Positions 32,062 through 41,556 of a stretch of DNA of 64,000 bases are shown here, one piece after another. Every line of letters starts with the position of its first letter. Positions within the stretch are counted from its first letter, which is position 1. Source of the stretch: Buttiauxella agrestis. GTDB lineage: Bacteria; Pseudomonadota; Gammaproteobacteria; Enterobacterales; Enterobacteriaceae. The position numbers and the translations under genes were made by a program. The notes beneath the pieces were generated by a model. The model searched no databases and was not told the origin of the DNA. It was given only the letters and a program-made list of their open reading frames with translations. The stretch spans positions 336,763-400,762 of the forward strand of contig NZ_UIGI01000001.1 of the NCBI RefSeq assembly GCF_900446255.1, in the 5' to 3' direction.

Positions 32062-33147
32062 GTGAAAACCTGGCCTTTGCAGAGCCTGACGATGGAACAG
32101 GCGCAGCGTAAGCAGTTCCAACTGGTGGATATTATTTGCCGCCATTTTCCCGGCAGTGATTTTCTTAGCGCCGGAGACCTGGGTTTAGTGCCTGGTCTCA
32201 ATCAGCCGCAAATGACCCAGCGTGTGGAGTCGGTACTGGCAGATTTCTTTGGCGCACCCGCCGCGGCTATGGTGCAAGGTGCAGGCACGGGCGCCATTCG
32301 CAGCGGTTTAGCCGCTTTGTTGAAATCCGGTGGGAGTTTACTGATTCATGATGCGCCTCTTTATCCGACCACCGCTGTCATTGCGGAACAAATGGGCTTG
32401 CAGCTTATTCGTGCCGATTTTAATCAGCTTGAAGAGGTGAAAAGGGCGATAGAAGAGCACCGTCCGCAAGCGGCACTGATTCAACACACACGCCAGAGCA
32501 TCAATGATTCGTATCATTTGCGGGAGGTTATCGCCTGTTTTAATCAATACAATTTGCCATCGCTCACGGATGATAATTATGCCGTGATGAAAGTGGAGAG
32601 GATTGGTTGTGAATGCGGCGCCACTCTTTCGACTTTCTCGTGTTTCAAACTTTTCGGCCCGACGGGCGTTGGCGTTGTGGTTGGGGCGGAAAATGCAGTG
32701 AATGCAGTGCGCCAGAGTATGTATTCAGGCGGTAGCCAGATTCAGGGTTTTCAGGCCATGGAAGCGTTACGCGGATTAGTGTTCGCACCAGTGATGCATG
32801 CGGTTCAGGCTCAGGTAAACGACAGCCTGGTTGCAGAGTTAAATGCTGGAGCGGTGCCGCAAGTTAAAGATGCGTTTATCGCTAACGCGCAATCTAAAGT
32901 TCTGCTGGTTGAGTTTCATCAGCCCATCGCTGAACAGGTTCTGGCGAAGGCACAGCAGCTTGGTGCATTGCCTTATCCGGTGGGCGCTGAATCGAAATAT
33001 GAAATTCCGCCGCTATTTTACCGGGTATCTGGCACGTTTCGGCAGTCAGATCCCACGCTTGAGCGGCGTATGATTCGAATTAATCCAAACCGCAGTGGGG
33101 CGCAGACGGTGCTGAGAATATTGCGTGAGAGTTGCGAGGGGTTATAA
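32062..33147 (+). CDS. yhfS: YhfS, PLP-dependent aminotransferase-like enzyme
   Basis: A 361-residue fold-type I PLP enzyme with the same length as E. coli YhfS when started at GTG 32062, eight bases after GGAG. The PLP lysine is Lys196 in STFSCFKLFGPTGVG, and DDNYAVMK supplies the cofactor Asp region. GAGTGAIRSGLAALL binds the phosphate. It closes the yhf operon and ends at a long hairpin. Substrate is unknown. Confidence 0.9.
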   Translation: MKTWPLQSLTMEQAQRKQFQLVDIICRHFPGSDFLSAGDLGLVPGLNQPQMTQRVESVLADFFGAPAAAMVQGAGTGAIRSGLAALLKSGGSLLIHDAPLYPTTAVIAEQMGLQLIRADFNQLEEVKRAIEEHRPQAALIQHTRQSINDSYHLREVIACFNQYNLPSLTDDNYAVMKVERIGCECGATLSTFSCFKLFGPTGVGVVVGAENAVNAVRQSMYSGGSQIQGFQAMEALRGLVFAPVMHAVQAQVNDSLVAELNAGAVPQVKDAFIANAQSKVLLVEFHQPIAEQVLAKAQQLGALPYPVGAESKYEIPPLFYRVSGTFRQSDPTLERRMIRINPNRSGAQTVLRILRESCEGL

Positions 33148-33184
33148 AAATAACCTTACCCCAATTAAAAGGGTGAGGTTATTT
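33148..33184. terminator. bidirectional terminator between yhfS and yhfL
   Basis: AAATAACCTTACCC (33148-33161) pairs with GGGTGAGGTTATTT (33171-33184), 14 bp with one wobble pair and a 9-nt loop. The A- and T-rich flanks provide U-tracts in both directions, suiting convergent yhfS and yhfL. Confidence 0.85.
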
Positions 33185-33192
33185 AATCAATC

Positions 33193-33372
33193 TTATTTAA
33201 CGGGTTGAGCAGTCGCAGGACCGCAGCCGCCAATGATTTTAGAGATAGAAATTGCTGGGTGTAAGAAATAGTCATAACCACAGCTTTTGTCTTTATTTTC
33301 AACGTGACCGGTACATGCAGTCAGAGAAGCTAAAATAACAAACACAGACGTAATCTTTACGAGCTTAATCAT
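33193..33372 (-). CDS. yhfL: YhfL small outer-membrane-type lipoprotein
   Basis: A 59-residue lipoprotein recognised by translation of the minus strand. Residues 1-19 form a signal sequence (MIKLVKITSVFVILASLTA) with a lipobox LTAC and lipidated Cys20. The mature part has three further cysteines and a motif DYFLHPAISISKIIGGCGP that matches E. coli YhfL (55 residues). It lies downstream of cysG in the same direction. Function is unknown. Confidence 0.88.
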   Translation of the reverse strand: MIKLVKITSVFVILASLTACTGHVENKDKSCGYDYFLHPAISISKIIGGCGPATAQPVK

Positions 33373-33491
33373 TGATATTCCCTATCATTAGTGGATTTTG
33401 AGTTATAAAAAAGGCTGCTCAGTATATGAGAAGCCTTAATTAATGCTAAGTCCGAATCCTGACAGGGATCAGGCGAGATTTATGTTGCTTA

Positions 33492-34865
33492 TTAGTGGTT
33501 TGAAAACCAGTTTAATTTCTCACGTAACGCAACGACTCTGCCGACAATAATAAGTGCAGGGCTTTCAACCTGGGTTGATAATTCACCCAGGTCACTTAAA
33601 ACACCACTCACAACCCGCTGTTTAACCGCAGTGCCATTTTCGACCAGCGCGACGGGCATTTGAGCCGACATTCCATGCTCAATAAGTTTTTCCTGAATGG
33701 CAGGCGCCTGGTTCAAGCCCATATAAAATACCAGCGTTTGTTTTTCAGCAGCCAGATTTTGCCAATCCAGTTCGCCGCCTGTTTTAAGGTGGCCCGTCAC
33801 CAGACGCACGCTTTGCGCATAATCGCGGTGCGTTAGCGGAATGCCTGAATAAGCGGAACAGCCTGATGCCGCAGTAATTCCAGGTACGACGGAAAACGGA
33901 ATGCCGCCTTCGCACAAGGTTTCTAACTCTTCGCCGCCACGACCAAAGATAAACGGATCGCCACCTTTCAAACGCACCACGCGTTTACCGCTTTGCGCTT
34001 CACGCAGCAGGATCTGGTTAATCTCTTCTTGCGGGACGCAGTGAAAACCCGCGCGCTTACCCACGAACACGCGGTCAGCATCACGGCGTACCAGGTTCAT
34101 AATGTCATCTGATACCAGACGGTCATAGACCACTACGTCAGCCTGCTGGATTTGCTGTAATCCTTTGAGCGTCAACAACCCGGCATCCCCAGGACCTGCA
34201 CCGACCAGCACCACTTCGCCACGATGATCGAGTGGTGTGGCGAACATGGATTCGGTTTCTTGGTCGATAGCTTGTTTGTCTTCGTTCGCTAAATACTGTG
34301 CAAGGCGATCGTTAGTGAAGAACTTTTCCCAGAAGCGACGGCGCTCGCCCATGGTTTTGAAATTGGCTTTTACCCGGCCACGTAGCGTACCGGCATAAGA
34401 GGCAATTTTCCCCAGATGCAGCGGCAGAATAGCTTCGAGTTTTTCGCGCAGCAGACGAGCAAGAACAGGGGAGGTGCCGCCGGAAGAAACGGCAACCATC
34501 AACGGTGAGCGGTCGATAATCGATGGCATGATGAAGCTTGCCTGTTTAGGCGCATCAACCACGTTACAGAAAATACGGCGGGATTCAGCAGCGTCGCTGA
34601 CTTGCTGGTTTACTGCATCGTTGTCGGTTGCGGCGATGGCCAGCCAACAAACATCGAGCAGTGCGGGATTAAATTCACCCTGAGCCAAAGTTATCATGCC
34701 CTGTTCCGCCCACACATGGAATTGCGGGGAGAAGTCCAGGGCATTCACAGTGACCAGTGCACCTGCCTCCATCAACAAACGCGCTTTACGTTCTGCAACG
34801 TCGCCACCACCAACAAGCAAACAGGCACGACCTTGCAATTGACAAAATATAGGCAGGTGATCCAC
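33492..34865 (-). CDS. cysG: siroheme synthase CysG (trifunctional)
   Basis: Makes siroheme from uroporphyrinogen III for nitrite and sulfite reductases. It has 457 residues. The N-terminal dehydrogenase/ferrochelatase part has a Rossmann motif [14 protein letters not shown] (18-31) and the Ser-rich [19 protein letters not shown] (about 124-142) with the active Ser. The C-terminal methyltransferase begins near 216 with [18 protein letters not shown]. It is last in the nirBDC-cysG operon, 16 bp after nirC, matching its role in supplying NirB cofactor. Confidence 0.98.
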   Translation of the reverse strand: MDHLPIFCQLQGRACLLVGGGDVAERKARLLMEAGALVTVNALDFSPQFHVWAEQGMITLAQGEFNPALLDVCWLAIAATDNDAVNQQVSDAAESRRIFCNVVDAPKQASFIMPSIIDRSPLMVAVSSGGTSPVLARLLREKLEAILPLHLGKIASYAGTLRGRVKANFKTMGERRRFWEKFFTNDRLAQYLANEDKQAIDQETESMFATPLDHRGEVVLVGAGPGDAGLLTLKGLQQIQQADVVVYDRLVSDDIMNLVRRDADRVFVGKRAGFHCVPQEEINQILLREAQSGKRVVRLKGGDPFIFGRGGEELETLCEGGIPFSVVPGITAASGCSAYSGIPLTHRDYAQSVRLVTGHLKTGGELDWQNLAAEKQTLVFYMGLNQAPAIQEKLIEHGMSAQMPVALVENGTAVKQRVVSGVLSDLGELSTQVESPALIIVGRVVALREKLNWFSNH

Positions 34866-34881
34866 GGGTAATCCTCAAAAA

Positions 34882-35688
34882 TTAATGACGTGCAGTCTCC
34901 GGCGTGGCGATTCGCTCAGGCTGTGGACGCTCGGATTTCGGAGTAGCATACCAATAACCCAGACCCATGAATACTACGCCAGAAAGGGTATTCCCAAGCG
35001 TTACCCACAGAAGGTTGTGACCGATACCAGCCATCGTGTATGCATCGCTGTGATGACCAAACCAGGACAGGGCAAACAGCGTCATGTTCGCGATGGAGTG
35101 CTCGTAACCTGAAGCGATAAACGCCAGCAGACACCACCAGATTGCGATGAATTTCGCCGCGCCTTCAGTACGAACAGCCATCCAGATTGCAAGACAAACC
35201 AACCAGTTACACAGTGCGCCTTTGAAGAACAACACCATTGCCGGAGCGGTAGTTTTTGCCAGCGCCGCGGTGTGAACCAGGCTGGTATCTAACGGCAGCA
35301 GGCTACCGCCACCCCATTTGTACAGCAGGGCCACAAACACCGAACCGACCAGGTTACCTAACCAGGTTTGCGGCAAAATACCCCACATCTGACCGTGAGA
35401 AATCGTGCCCGCTTTCACACCGAACGTCAGGAACATAGTGTGTCCGGTGAATAGTTCGGAGCCTGCGATGATGACCAGCGTCAGGGCAATACCGAAAGTC
35501 GCACCCATCACAAGTGGGCGATATGCAGGGTCAACCAGGTTCCCCAGTGTGAAAATCAGGATGATGCCAAGCCCTACATAAGCACCCGCCATTGCGGAGC
35601 TAATCCAGAAACCAAGCGGGTTATTTTTTGACAATCGGGCAATGCGAGCGGCATTCGCCGCACATTTATTAATGGTATCGGTGAACAT
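34882..35688 (-). CDS. nirC: nitrite channel NirC
   Basis: A 268-residue FocA/NirC-family pentameric channel of the inner membrane that imports nitrite for NirBD. Six membrane helices are seen, with the family signatures KNNPLGFWISSAMAGAYVG and GYEHSIANM. It lies between nirD and cysG. A double palindromic repeat separates it from nirD by 144 bp. Confidence 0.97.
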   Translation of the reverse strand: MFTDTINKCAANAARIARLSKNNPLGFWISSAMAGAYVGLGIILIFTLGNLVDPAYRPLVMGATFGIALTLVIIAGSELFTGHTMFLTFGVKAGTISHGQMWGILPQTWLGNLVGSVFVALLYKWGGGSLLPLDTSLVHTAALAKTTAPAMVLFFKGALCNWLVCLAIWMAVRTEGAAKFIAIWWCLLAFIASGYEHSIANMTLFALSWFGHHSDAYTMAGIGHNLLWVTLGNTLSGVVFMGLGYWYATPKSERPQPERIATPETARH

Positions 35689-35737
35689 TTTTGTTATCCC
35701 AACAAATTAAAAGAAAAAATAAATAACTGAAATTTCT

Positions 35738-35820
35738 CCCTCACCCCGACCCTCTCCCTGAGGGAGAGGGGGAAAACCGAGTTAATTCCCTCTCCCTCAG
35801 GGAGAGGGTTAGGGTGAGGG
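35738..35820. repeat. paired inverted palindromic repeats between nirD and nirC
   Basis: Two 33-bp units lie head to head (35738-35770 and 35788-35820). Each contains CCCTCTCCCTGAGGGAGAGGG-type palindromes flanked by CCCTCACCC or GGGTGAGGG. The units are reverse complements with two or three differences and are separated by 17 bp. This is a BIME-like arrangement. Such elements usually recur many times in a genome and can act as mRNA stabilisers or partial terminators. Confidence 0.85.
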
Positions 35821-35832
35821 TTGTTTTAAGAC

Positions 35833-36159
35833 TTAAGCTTTAATCTGAACCTGGCCGTCTTGTACGCGCGCTGGGTAGTGCGCGATTGAGCGGCTCTCGT
35901 CTTCCATGCACAGTCCGTCTCGCAGTCTGAAACGCTGCTTTTTCAACGGGCTGGCAACCCAAAGTTCATTCTGGTGCTCGGCAATCAGGCCACGCGACAG
36001 CACGCTCGCTTCAAAGAACGGGTCAATGTTGCTGATGGCAAACACCTGGTCGTCGTTGCACGGACGGAAAATCGCAATTTGCTTATTGCCCACTAGCGCA
36101 CAAACTCCGGTAGCGGGCAGGATGTCGTTTAACTGGCAAACGGTAGTCCACTGGCTCAT
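35833..36159 (-). CDS. nirD: nitrite reductase (NADH) small subunit NirD
   Basis: 108 residues with a Rieske-like fold (VCALVGNKQIAIFRP, FAISNIDPF, ASPLKKQRFRLRDGLC) that lacks the usual two Cys and two His cluster ligands, as known for NirD. It is needed for NirB activity. Its start overlaps the nirB stop by 4 bp. Confidence 0.97.
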   Translation of the reverse strand: MSQWTTVCQLNDILPATGVCALVGNKQIAIFRPCNDDQVFAISNIDPFFEASVLSRGLIAEHQNELWVASPLKKQRFRLRDGLCMEDESRSIAHYPARVQDGQVQIKA

Positions 36160-38708
36160 ACATTTTCCTCCACTTCTTCTACCAGGGTGACCGGGATACG
36201 CTCGTATGGCGTTGCCGGGCGATGCTGCTCACGCTCAGGGACGATTTGTACATTCGGATCGCGCACCGGGCTGTTGATGAAGTGCTTGAAGCGAACCTGA
36301 GCTTCCGGGGTATTTACCGTTTCAGTCCACTCGCAAATCACTTTCTCGCGCAGACGTTCCAGCTCGGCTTCGAGTTGATCGTTCAGACCCAGTTTGTCTT
36401 CGATGATGACTTTTTTCAGATACTCGATGCCGCCTTCCAGGCTATCTAACCATGGAGCGGTACGCGTCAGTTTGTCGGCAGTACGGATGTAGAACATCAT
36501 GAAACGGTCGAGATATTTGAGAAGCGTTTCGCGGTCTAAATCTGCGGCCAGTAAATCGGCGTGGCGAGGTTTCATGCCGCCGTTTCCGCACACATACAGG
36601 TTCCAGCCTTTTTCAGTCGCGATGATGCCGACGTCTTTACCCTGTGCTTCCGCACATTCACGGGTACAGCCCGACACACCAAACTTCATTTTGTGCGGGG
36701 TGCGAATGCCTTTGTAGCGGTTTTCCAGCTCAACACCGAAGCCAACGCTGTCGCCAACACCGTAACGACACCAGGTGCTGCCCACGCAGGTTTTCGCCAT
36801 GCGCAGTGCTTTCGCATAGGCGTGGCCCGTTTCAAAACCGGCTTCAATCAGCTGGCGCCAGATTTCGGGTAAATCGTCTTTCTGCGCACCAAACAGGCCG
36901 ATACGCTGGGAACCGGTGATTTTGGTGTAGAGATTGTATTCGCGAGCGATACGGCCGACTTCCATCAAACCTTCCGGTGTGATTTCTCCGCCTGCGGAAC
37001 GTGGAATGACAGAGTAAGTCCCGTCTTTCTGAATGTTGCCGAGGAAGTTGTCGTTAGTGTCCTGAAGCGGCGTGTGCTGTGGCGCCAGCACATAGTCGTT
37101 CCAGCAAGAGGCCAGCAAAGAACCGACGGTCGGTTTACACACTTCACAGCCATAGCCTTTGCCGTATTTTTGCAGCAGCTCGTCGAAGGATTTAATGCCT
37201 TCCACACGAATCAGGTGATACAGCTCCTGGCGAGAGAACGCAAAGTGCTCGCACAGATTATGGTTAACTTCGATACCTTGCTTGCTCAGTTCGGCATTCA
37301 AAACTTGAGTAATCAAAGGAATACAGCCGCCACAGCCGGTGCCGGCTTTGGTTTCTGCTTTCAATGCAGCGACAGTATGGCAGCCGTTGTTGATGGCTTT
37401 AACCAGATGGCCTTTAGTGACATCAAAGCAGGAGCAGATTTGCGCGCTGTCCGGCAGCTTATCAACACCAATCGCTGGCTTACTGGAGCTGGCGTGCGCA
37501 GGCAGAATCAGCGCGTCCGGGTTTTCTGGCAGTTCGATATTATTCAGAACCAGTTGCAGAAGGTTGCCGTAATCGCTGGTATCGCCCACCAGAACTGCGC
37601 CGAGCAGGGTTTTGTTGTCTGCGCTAACAATCAGTCGCTTATAAACTTCTTTGCTTTCGTCGAGATAAACATAGCTGCGGCATTCTGGTGTGCGGCCATG
37701 CGCGTCACCAATCCCGCCCACATCCACGCCGAGCAGTTTCAGCTTGGCGCTCATATCAGCACCTTCGAAGGCGTTTTCTGTACCGAGCAGGTGGTCAGCC
37801 GTGACCTGGGCCATTTTGTAGCCAGGGGCGACCAGGCCGAATGTGCGATTGTTCCAGCTCGCGCATTCGCCGATAGCGTAGATGTCCGGATCAGAAGTCT
37901 GGCAGCTATCATTCACCGCGATACCGCCGCGTTGCCCTGTTGCCAGGCCGCATTGTGTCGCCAGCTTATCGCGCGGACGGATACCGGTGGAGAAAACGAT
38001 GAAATCTACTTCCAGGTCTGTGCCGTCAGCGAAACGCATGGTCTTACGCGCTTGCGTACCTTCCTGCACGATTTCCAGCGTATTTTTGCTGGTATGTACG
38101 CGCACGCCCATGCTTTCGATTTTATTGCGCAGCTGCTCGCCGCCCATGCGGTCAAGCTGTTCGGCCATCAGCATTGGCGCGAATTCAATAACGTGAGTTT
38201 CGACGCCGAGGTTTTTCAATGCACCTGCAGCTTCAAGACCTAACAAACCACCACCGACCACGGCACCGCGTTTACTGCGGCGGGCACAAGCTTCGATGGC
38301 ATTCAAATCTTCAATGGTGCGGTAGACGAAACAGTCTTGTGTTTCGGAGCCTTTAATCGGCGGGATCCACGGGTATGAACCGGTCGCCATGACCAGTTTG
38401 TCGTAATACACGGTACGGCCAGTATTCGAGTGAATGACTTTTTCCTGGCGGTTAATGGTGATGGCGCGTTCGCCAACCAGCACTTTTACACCGTGTTTCT
38501 CATAGAAACCGTCACGAACAAGGGATAATTCTTCAGCGGTATGATGGGAGAAATAGGAAGATAAATGCACGCGGTCGTAGGCTTTGCGTGGCTCTTCACA
38601 AAAAACGGTGATATCGAATTGGCCTGGCTGGGCTTTATCAAGTAAGTCTTCGATAAAGCGATGGCCGACCATGCCATTACCGATGATTGCGATTTTGACT
38701 TTGCTCAT
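36156..38708 (-). CDS. nirB: nitrite reductase (NADH) large subunit NirB
   Basis: Cytoplasmic NADH-dependent reduction of nitrite to ammonium. It has 850 residues (E. coli 847). The FAD motif IAIIGNGMVGHRF is at the N-terminus, NADH binding at GAVVGGGLLGLEAAG, and a BFD-like [2Fe-2S] region has CSCFD...GCGGCIP near 425-465. The siroheme-[4Fe-4S] module has CRYGVGD and SGCTRECAEAQGKD near 640-690. Its promoter has exact FNR and NarL/NarP elements. Confidence 0.98.
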   Translation of the reverse strand: MSKVKIAIIGNGMVGHRFIEDLLDKAQPGQFDITVFCEEPRKAYDRVHLSSYFSHHTAEELSLVRDGFYEKHGVKVLVGERAITINRQEKVIHSNTGRTVYYDKLVMATGSYPWIPPIKGSETQDCFVYRTIEDLNAIEACARRSKRGAVVGGGLLGLEAAGALKNLGVETHVIEFAPMLMAEQLDRMGGEQLRNKIESMGVRVHTSKNTLEIVQEGTQARKTMRFADGTDLEVDFIVFSTGIRPRDKLATQCGLATGQRGGIAVNDSCQTSDPDIYAIGECASWNNRTFGLVAPGYKMAQVTADHLLGTENAFEGADMSAKLKLLGVDVGGIGDAHGRTPECRSYVYLDESKEVYKRLIVSADNKTLLGAVLVGDTSDYGNLLQLVLNNIELPENPDALILPAHASSSKPAIGVDKLPDSAQICSCFDVTKGHLVKAINNGCHTVAALKAETKAGTGCGGCIPLITQVLNAELSKQGIEVNHNLCEHFAFSRQELYHLIRVEGIKSFDELLQKYGKGYGCEVCKPTVGSLLASCWNDYVLAPQHTPLQDTNDNFLGNIQKDGTYSVIPRSAGGEITPEGLMEVGRIAREYNLYTKITGSQRIGLFGAQKDDLPEIWRQLIEAGFETGHAYAKALRMAKTCVGSTWCRYGVGDSVGFGVELENRYKGIRTPHKMKFGVSGCTRECAEAQGKDVGIIATEKGWNLYVCGNGGMKPRHADLLAADLDRETLLKYLDRFMMFYIRTADKLTRTAPWLDSLEGGIEYLKKVIIEDKLGLNDQLEAELERLREKVICEWTETVNTPEAQVRFKHFINSPVRDPNVQIVPEREQHRPATPYERIPVTLVEEVEENV

Positions 38709-38766
38709 AATTGCCTCAATTTCTTTTCTATTACTGCCTACCTTAACGATTCAGCAATGGCGATTA

Positions 38767-38780
38767 TTGATACAAATCAA
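38767..38780 (-). promoter_or_regulatory. FNR site of the nirB promoter
   Basis: TTGAT-ACAA-ATCAA matches the FNR consensus exactly. By analogy with E. coli nirB, where FNR binds at -41.5, the start point would be near 38732, giving a leader of about 24 nt. This makes nirBDC-cysG anaerobically induced. Confidence 0.85.
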
Positions 38781-38793
38781 ATACACCTTTATA

Positions 38794-38809
38794 TACCTCT
38801 TAATGGGTA
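38794..38809 (-). promoter_or_regulatory. NarL/NarP 7-2-7 site of the nirB promoter
   Basis: TACCTCT-TA-ATGGGTA (reverse strand TACCCAT-TA-AGAGGTA) is a NarL/NarP inverted heptamer pair with 2-bp spacing. Its centre lies 28 bp upstream of the FNR centre, the same as the -69.5/-41.5 arrangement in E. coli nirB. It would give nitrate and nitrite control. Confidence 0.8.
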
Positions 38810-38936
38810 TATTGCTGATTTTAGTGGGTTTTTATAAGTGACGGAAATGTTTAGCTATTCGCTGGAAGACAATAAATGCTCTGATTTTGCCTGGTCGTGC
38901 TATGAAATAGGGGCAGCTAATCAACAAGGGGTGGGT

Positions 38937-40220
38937 ATGAGCAAGTTGGCATTGGAGTTAATTCAGAATGTGCGTCTGGTCGGGCGTGAAGGCTTGTGGC
39001 AAATAGCCATCGAAAATGGGCGCATTAACGCCATAAAACCCATGGATGATACCCAACTGGAAAGCGAGCAGATTCTAAACGGGCGAGGCGGTCTGGCGAT
39101 CCCGCCATTTATTGAGCCTCATATCCACCTTGATACAACGCAGACCGCGGGCCAACCGAACTGGAACCAGTCGGGCACTTTGTTTGAAGGCATTGAGCGC
39201 TGGGCTGAACGCAAAGCGCTACTGACGCACGAGGATGTGAAACAACGCGCCTGGCAGACGCTGAAATGGCAGATTGCGAACGGCATTCAATATGTTCGCA
39301 CGCACGTAGATGTTTCAGACCCGACGCTGACCGCGCTAAAAGCGATGCTTGAGGTGAAACAAGAAGCCGCGCCATGGATTGAGGTGCAAATCGTGGCGTT
39401 TCCGCAAGAAGGTATTCTCTCTTACCCCAACGGTGAAGCCTTGCTTGAAGAGGCGTTGCGCCTCGGAGCCGACGTGGTGGGGGCGATCCCACATTTTGAG
39501 TTCACCCGCGAGTACGGTGTTGAATCGCTGCATATAGCTTTCGCACTGGCGAAAAAATACGACCGCCCGCTGGATATTCATTGTGATGAAATTGACGATG
39601 AGCAGTCGCGTTTTGTCGAAACCGTTGCCGCTCTTGCGCTGCGCGATGGCATTGGCGAACGTGTTACCGCCAGCCATACCACGGCGATGCATTCGTACAA
39701 CGGCGCTTACACCTCGCGCTTGTTCCGCCTGTTAAAGCTTTCCGGAATTAACTTTGTCGCGAATCCGCTGGTGAATATTCATCTGCAAGGTCGGTTTGAT
39801 AATTACCCGAAACGTCGGGGCGTCACGCGCGTCAAAGAGTTACTTGAAGCGGGCATTAACGTTTGTTTTGGTCATGACGATGTGTTCGACCCGTGGTACC
39901 CGCTGGGGACGGCCAATATGTTGCAAGTGCTGCATATGGGGCTGCACGTCTGCCAGATGATGGGGTATCAGCAGATTGACGAAGGTTTAAAGCTGATTAC
40001 GGAAAATAGTGCGCGCACATTCGGGGTGAAAGAGTACGGGATTGCTGAGGGAAATGCGGCGAACCTGATTATTCTTCCGGCGCAAAGTGGTTTTGATGCG
40101 GTGCGTCGGCAGGTGCCAGTGCGCTGGTCAATACGCGCAGGGAAGGTGATTGCCACCACGCAATTGTCACAAACCTGGGTGATGTTGGATGAAGCAGAAG
40201 AGATAAAATTCGGCGGGTAA
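38937..40220 (+). CDS. codA: cytosine deaminase
   Basis: Hydrolyses cytosine to uracil and ammonia. It has 427 residues, equal to E. coli CodA and very similar throughout. Iron ligands include His62 and His64 in [22 protein letters not shown] with the catalytic Glu and following His region ([12 protein letters not shown]), and Asp in [11 protein letters not shown]. The start at 38937 follows AAGGGGTGGGT; the longer opening from 38838 enters the nir promoter. There is no codB permease beside it. It lies between nirB and tsgA, which are adjacent in E. coli. Confidence 0.95.
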   Translation: MSKLALELIQNVRLVGREGLWQIAIENGRINAIKPMDDTQLESEQILNGRGGLAIPPFIEPHIHLDTTQTAGQPNWNQSGTLFEGIERWAERKALLTHEDVKQRAWQTLKWQIANGIQYVRTHVDVSDPTLTALKAMLEVKQEAAPWIEVQIVAFPQEGILSYPNGEALLEEALRLGADVVGAIPHFEFTREYGVESLHIAFALAKKYDRPLDIHCDEIDDEQSRFVETVAALALRDGIGERVTASHTTAMHSYNGAYTSRLFRLLKLSGINFVANPLVNIHLQGRFDNYPKRRGVTRVKELLEAGINVCFGHDDVFDPWYPLGTANMLQVLHMGLHVCQMMGYQQIDEGLKLITENSARTFGVKEYGIAEGNAANLIILPAQSGFDAVRRQVPVRWSIRAGKVIATTQLSQTWVMLDEAEEIKFGG

Positions 40221-40232
40221 ATAGACCCGCCG
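40211..40232 (+). terminator. hairpin overlapping the codA stop codon
   Basis: CGGCGGGT (40211-40218) pairs with ACCCGCCG (40225-40232). The left arm includes the last codons and the first base of the codA stop. TTAGCTTT follows. It probably ends codA and may also serve tsgA from the other side. Confidence 0.55.
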
Positions 40233-40250
40233 TTAGCTTTGCGGCTGCGG

Positions 40251-41435
40251 TTAGTTTACCGCTGCCACCGCGTTATGCTGGCGGTGCTTAGTCACCAGAC
40301 CCAGAATCAGGCACATGATGAACACGACAGCATACAGCGCATTTGCGGTTTGTAACGCCGCATGCGGGCCGCTGTGTGCCACAATCGGGCCGGTGACCAC
40401 GAAGGTCAGCATGGTGCCGATAGTGCCGCAGGTCAGAACGAAGTTAACCAGTTTTGGCGAAGCCACTTTGGTCTGCAATGAACCGAGCGTGATAACCGAG
40501 GTGTAGATTGCGCTGGAGAAGAAACCGAGCGCCAAAATAAACCACGCCAGATGGGCAGGTTCACTTTTGTTGAAGAAGTACATCAGAACGGTCGCGGCAC
40601 CTGCCAGGACAGTCAGAATGCGTTGTAGATCGAAGAAACGCAAAATGAAGCTAAATGCCCACATGCCAAACATATAAGACATCCAGAAATCGCTGACTAA
40701 CTGGCCTGCATCATTCAGGTTCATACCCAGGCTTTTTGCGTATTCAGGCACCCAAGAGATAAAGCCAAGCTGGCCTAAGATGTAGCACAGAGCTGCAATT
40801 GAAAGGAACAGAACACCCACGCCCCATTTTTCTTTTTCAGCAACGTGTTCAGTTTTCGGTGCGTGTTTGCCCAGTGCCGGGAAATCACAACCGATAGTCA
40901 GAATGAAAATCGCGACATAGACCAGGCCGATGCAGACGTAAACCCAATACCAGTTGATGCTACGCGCCAGCAAAATTGCCGCCACCATTGGGAAAATCAT
41001 CCCCGCCATACTGAAGAAGGAGTCGGTAAACAGCAGACGTGAACCACGCTGGCGGCCTTCGTACATGTGGGTGATCAGGAAGGTACCAATCGACATGGTG
41101 ATACCGCTGACCAGCCCGAGCACAAACATCGCGACGGAGAAGATGGTCAGGTTATCGCCGAAGACAAGCCCGGCCACCGCCAGAATCATCAATATAAATC
41201 CGAAGCGCAGCTGGGTTTTGAGCGGCACGATTTCCATCAACCAGGCGTTCAGGAAGATAGAAATCAGAATGCCTGCGTTCAGGAAGGTAAAGGTATTACT
41301 CATGCTGGAAACGGGAACGTGGAAGTATTCGGCAATATTGCCCATCACCATCCCGGTGACAATTACCAACGCGCCAGTGAGGGCGTAGGAGAAGAAGCTG
41401 ATCCATGTGAGCTTAATGCGGTTGCTGTTAGTCAT
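40251..41435 (-). CDS. tsgA: MFS transporter TsgA
   Basis: A 394-residue major-facilitator protein (E. coli 393) with twelve predicted membrane helices (for example [38 protein letters not shown]). The family is related to fucose/glucose permeases. The substrate is unknown; in Salmonella the gene is linked to tellurite, selenite and gold response. It is convergent with codA. In E. coli it sits directly upstream of nirB. Confidence 0.94.
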   Translation of the reverse strand: MTNSNRIKLTWISFFSYALTGALVIVTGMVMGNIAEYFHVPVSSMSNTFTFLNAGILISIFLNAWLMEIVPLKTQLRFGFILMILAVAGLVFGDNLTIFSVAMFVLGLVSGITMSIGTFLITHMYEGRQRGSRLLFTDSFFSMAGMIFPMVAAILLARSINWYWVYVCIGLVYVAIFILTIGCDFPALGKHAPKTEHVAEKEKWGVGVLFLSIAALCYILGQLGFISWVPEYAKSLGMNLNDAGQLVSDFWMSYMFGMWAFSFILRFFDLQRILTVLAGAATVLMYFFNKSEPAHLAWFILALGFFSSAIYTSVITLGSLQTKVASPKLVNFVLTCGTIGTMLTFVVTGPIVAHSGPHAALQTANALYAVVFIMCLILGLVTKHRQHNAVAAVN

Positions 41436-41556
41436 GACGAGCCTGTGAATAGAAATGTAAAGTGCTTTGACAGCACTCGAGAAGAATGGATTTTAGTCAA
41501 AAACGTGATTCATTCATACAATTTATAATTCATTTGCAGCAACAGACTGGTTATAG

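Noticed and set aside
37074-38243. 389-residue open frame on the plus strand across nirB
   Set aside because: It is fully antisense to a highly conserved nirB. Its composition reflects complementary codons, it lacks any recognisable domain, and no ribosome site precedes it.
38838-38936. N-terminal extension of codA by 33 residues
   Set aside because: The extra segment enters the nir regulatory region, lacks similarity to CodA, and a better ribosome site precedes 38937, which gives the exact E. coli length.
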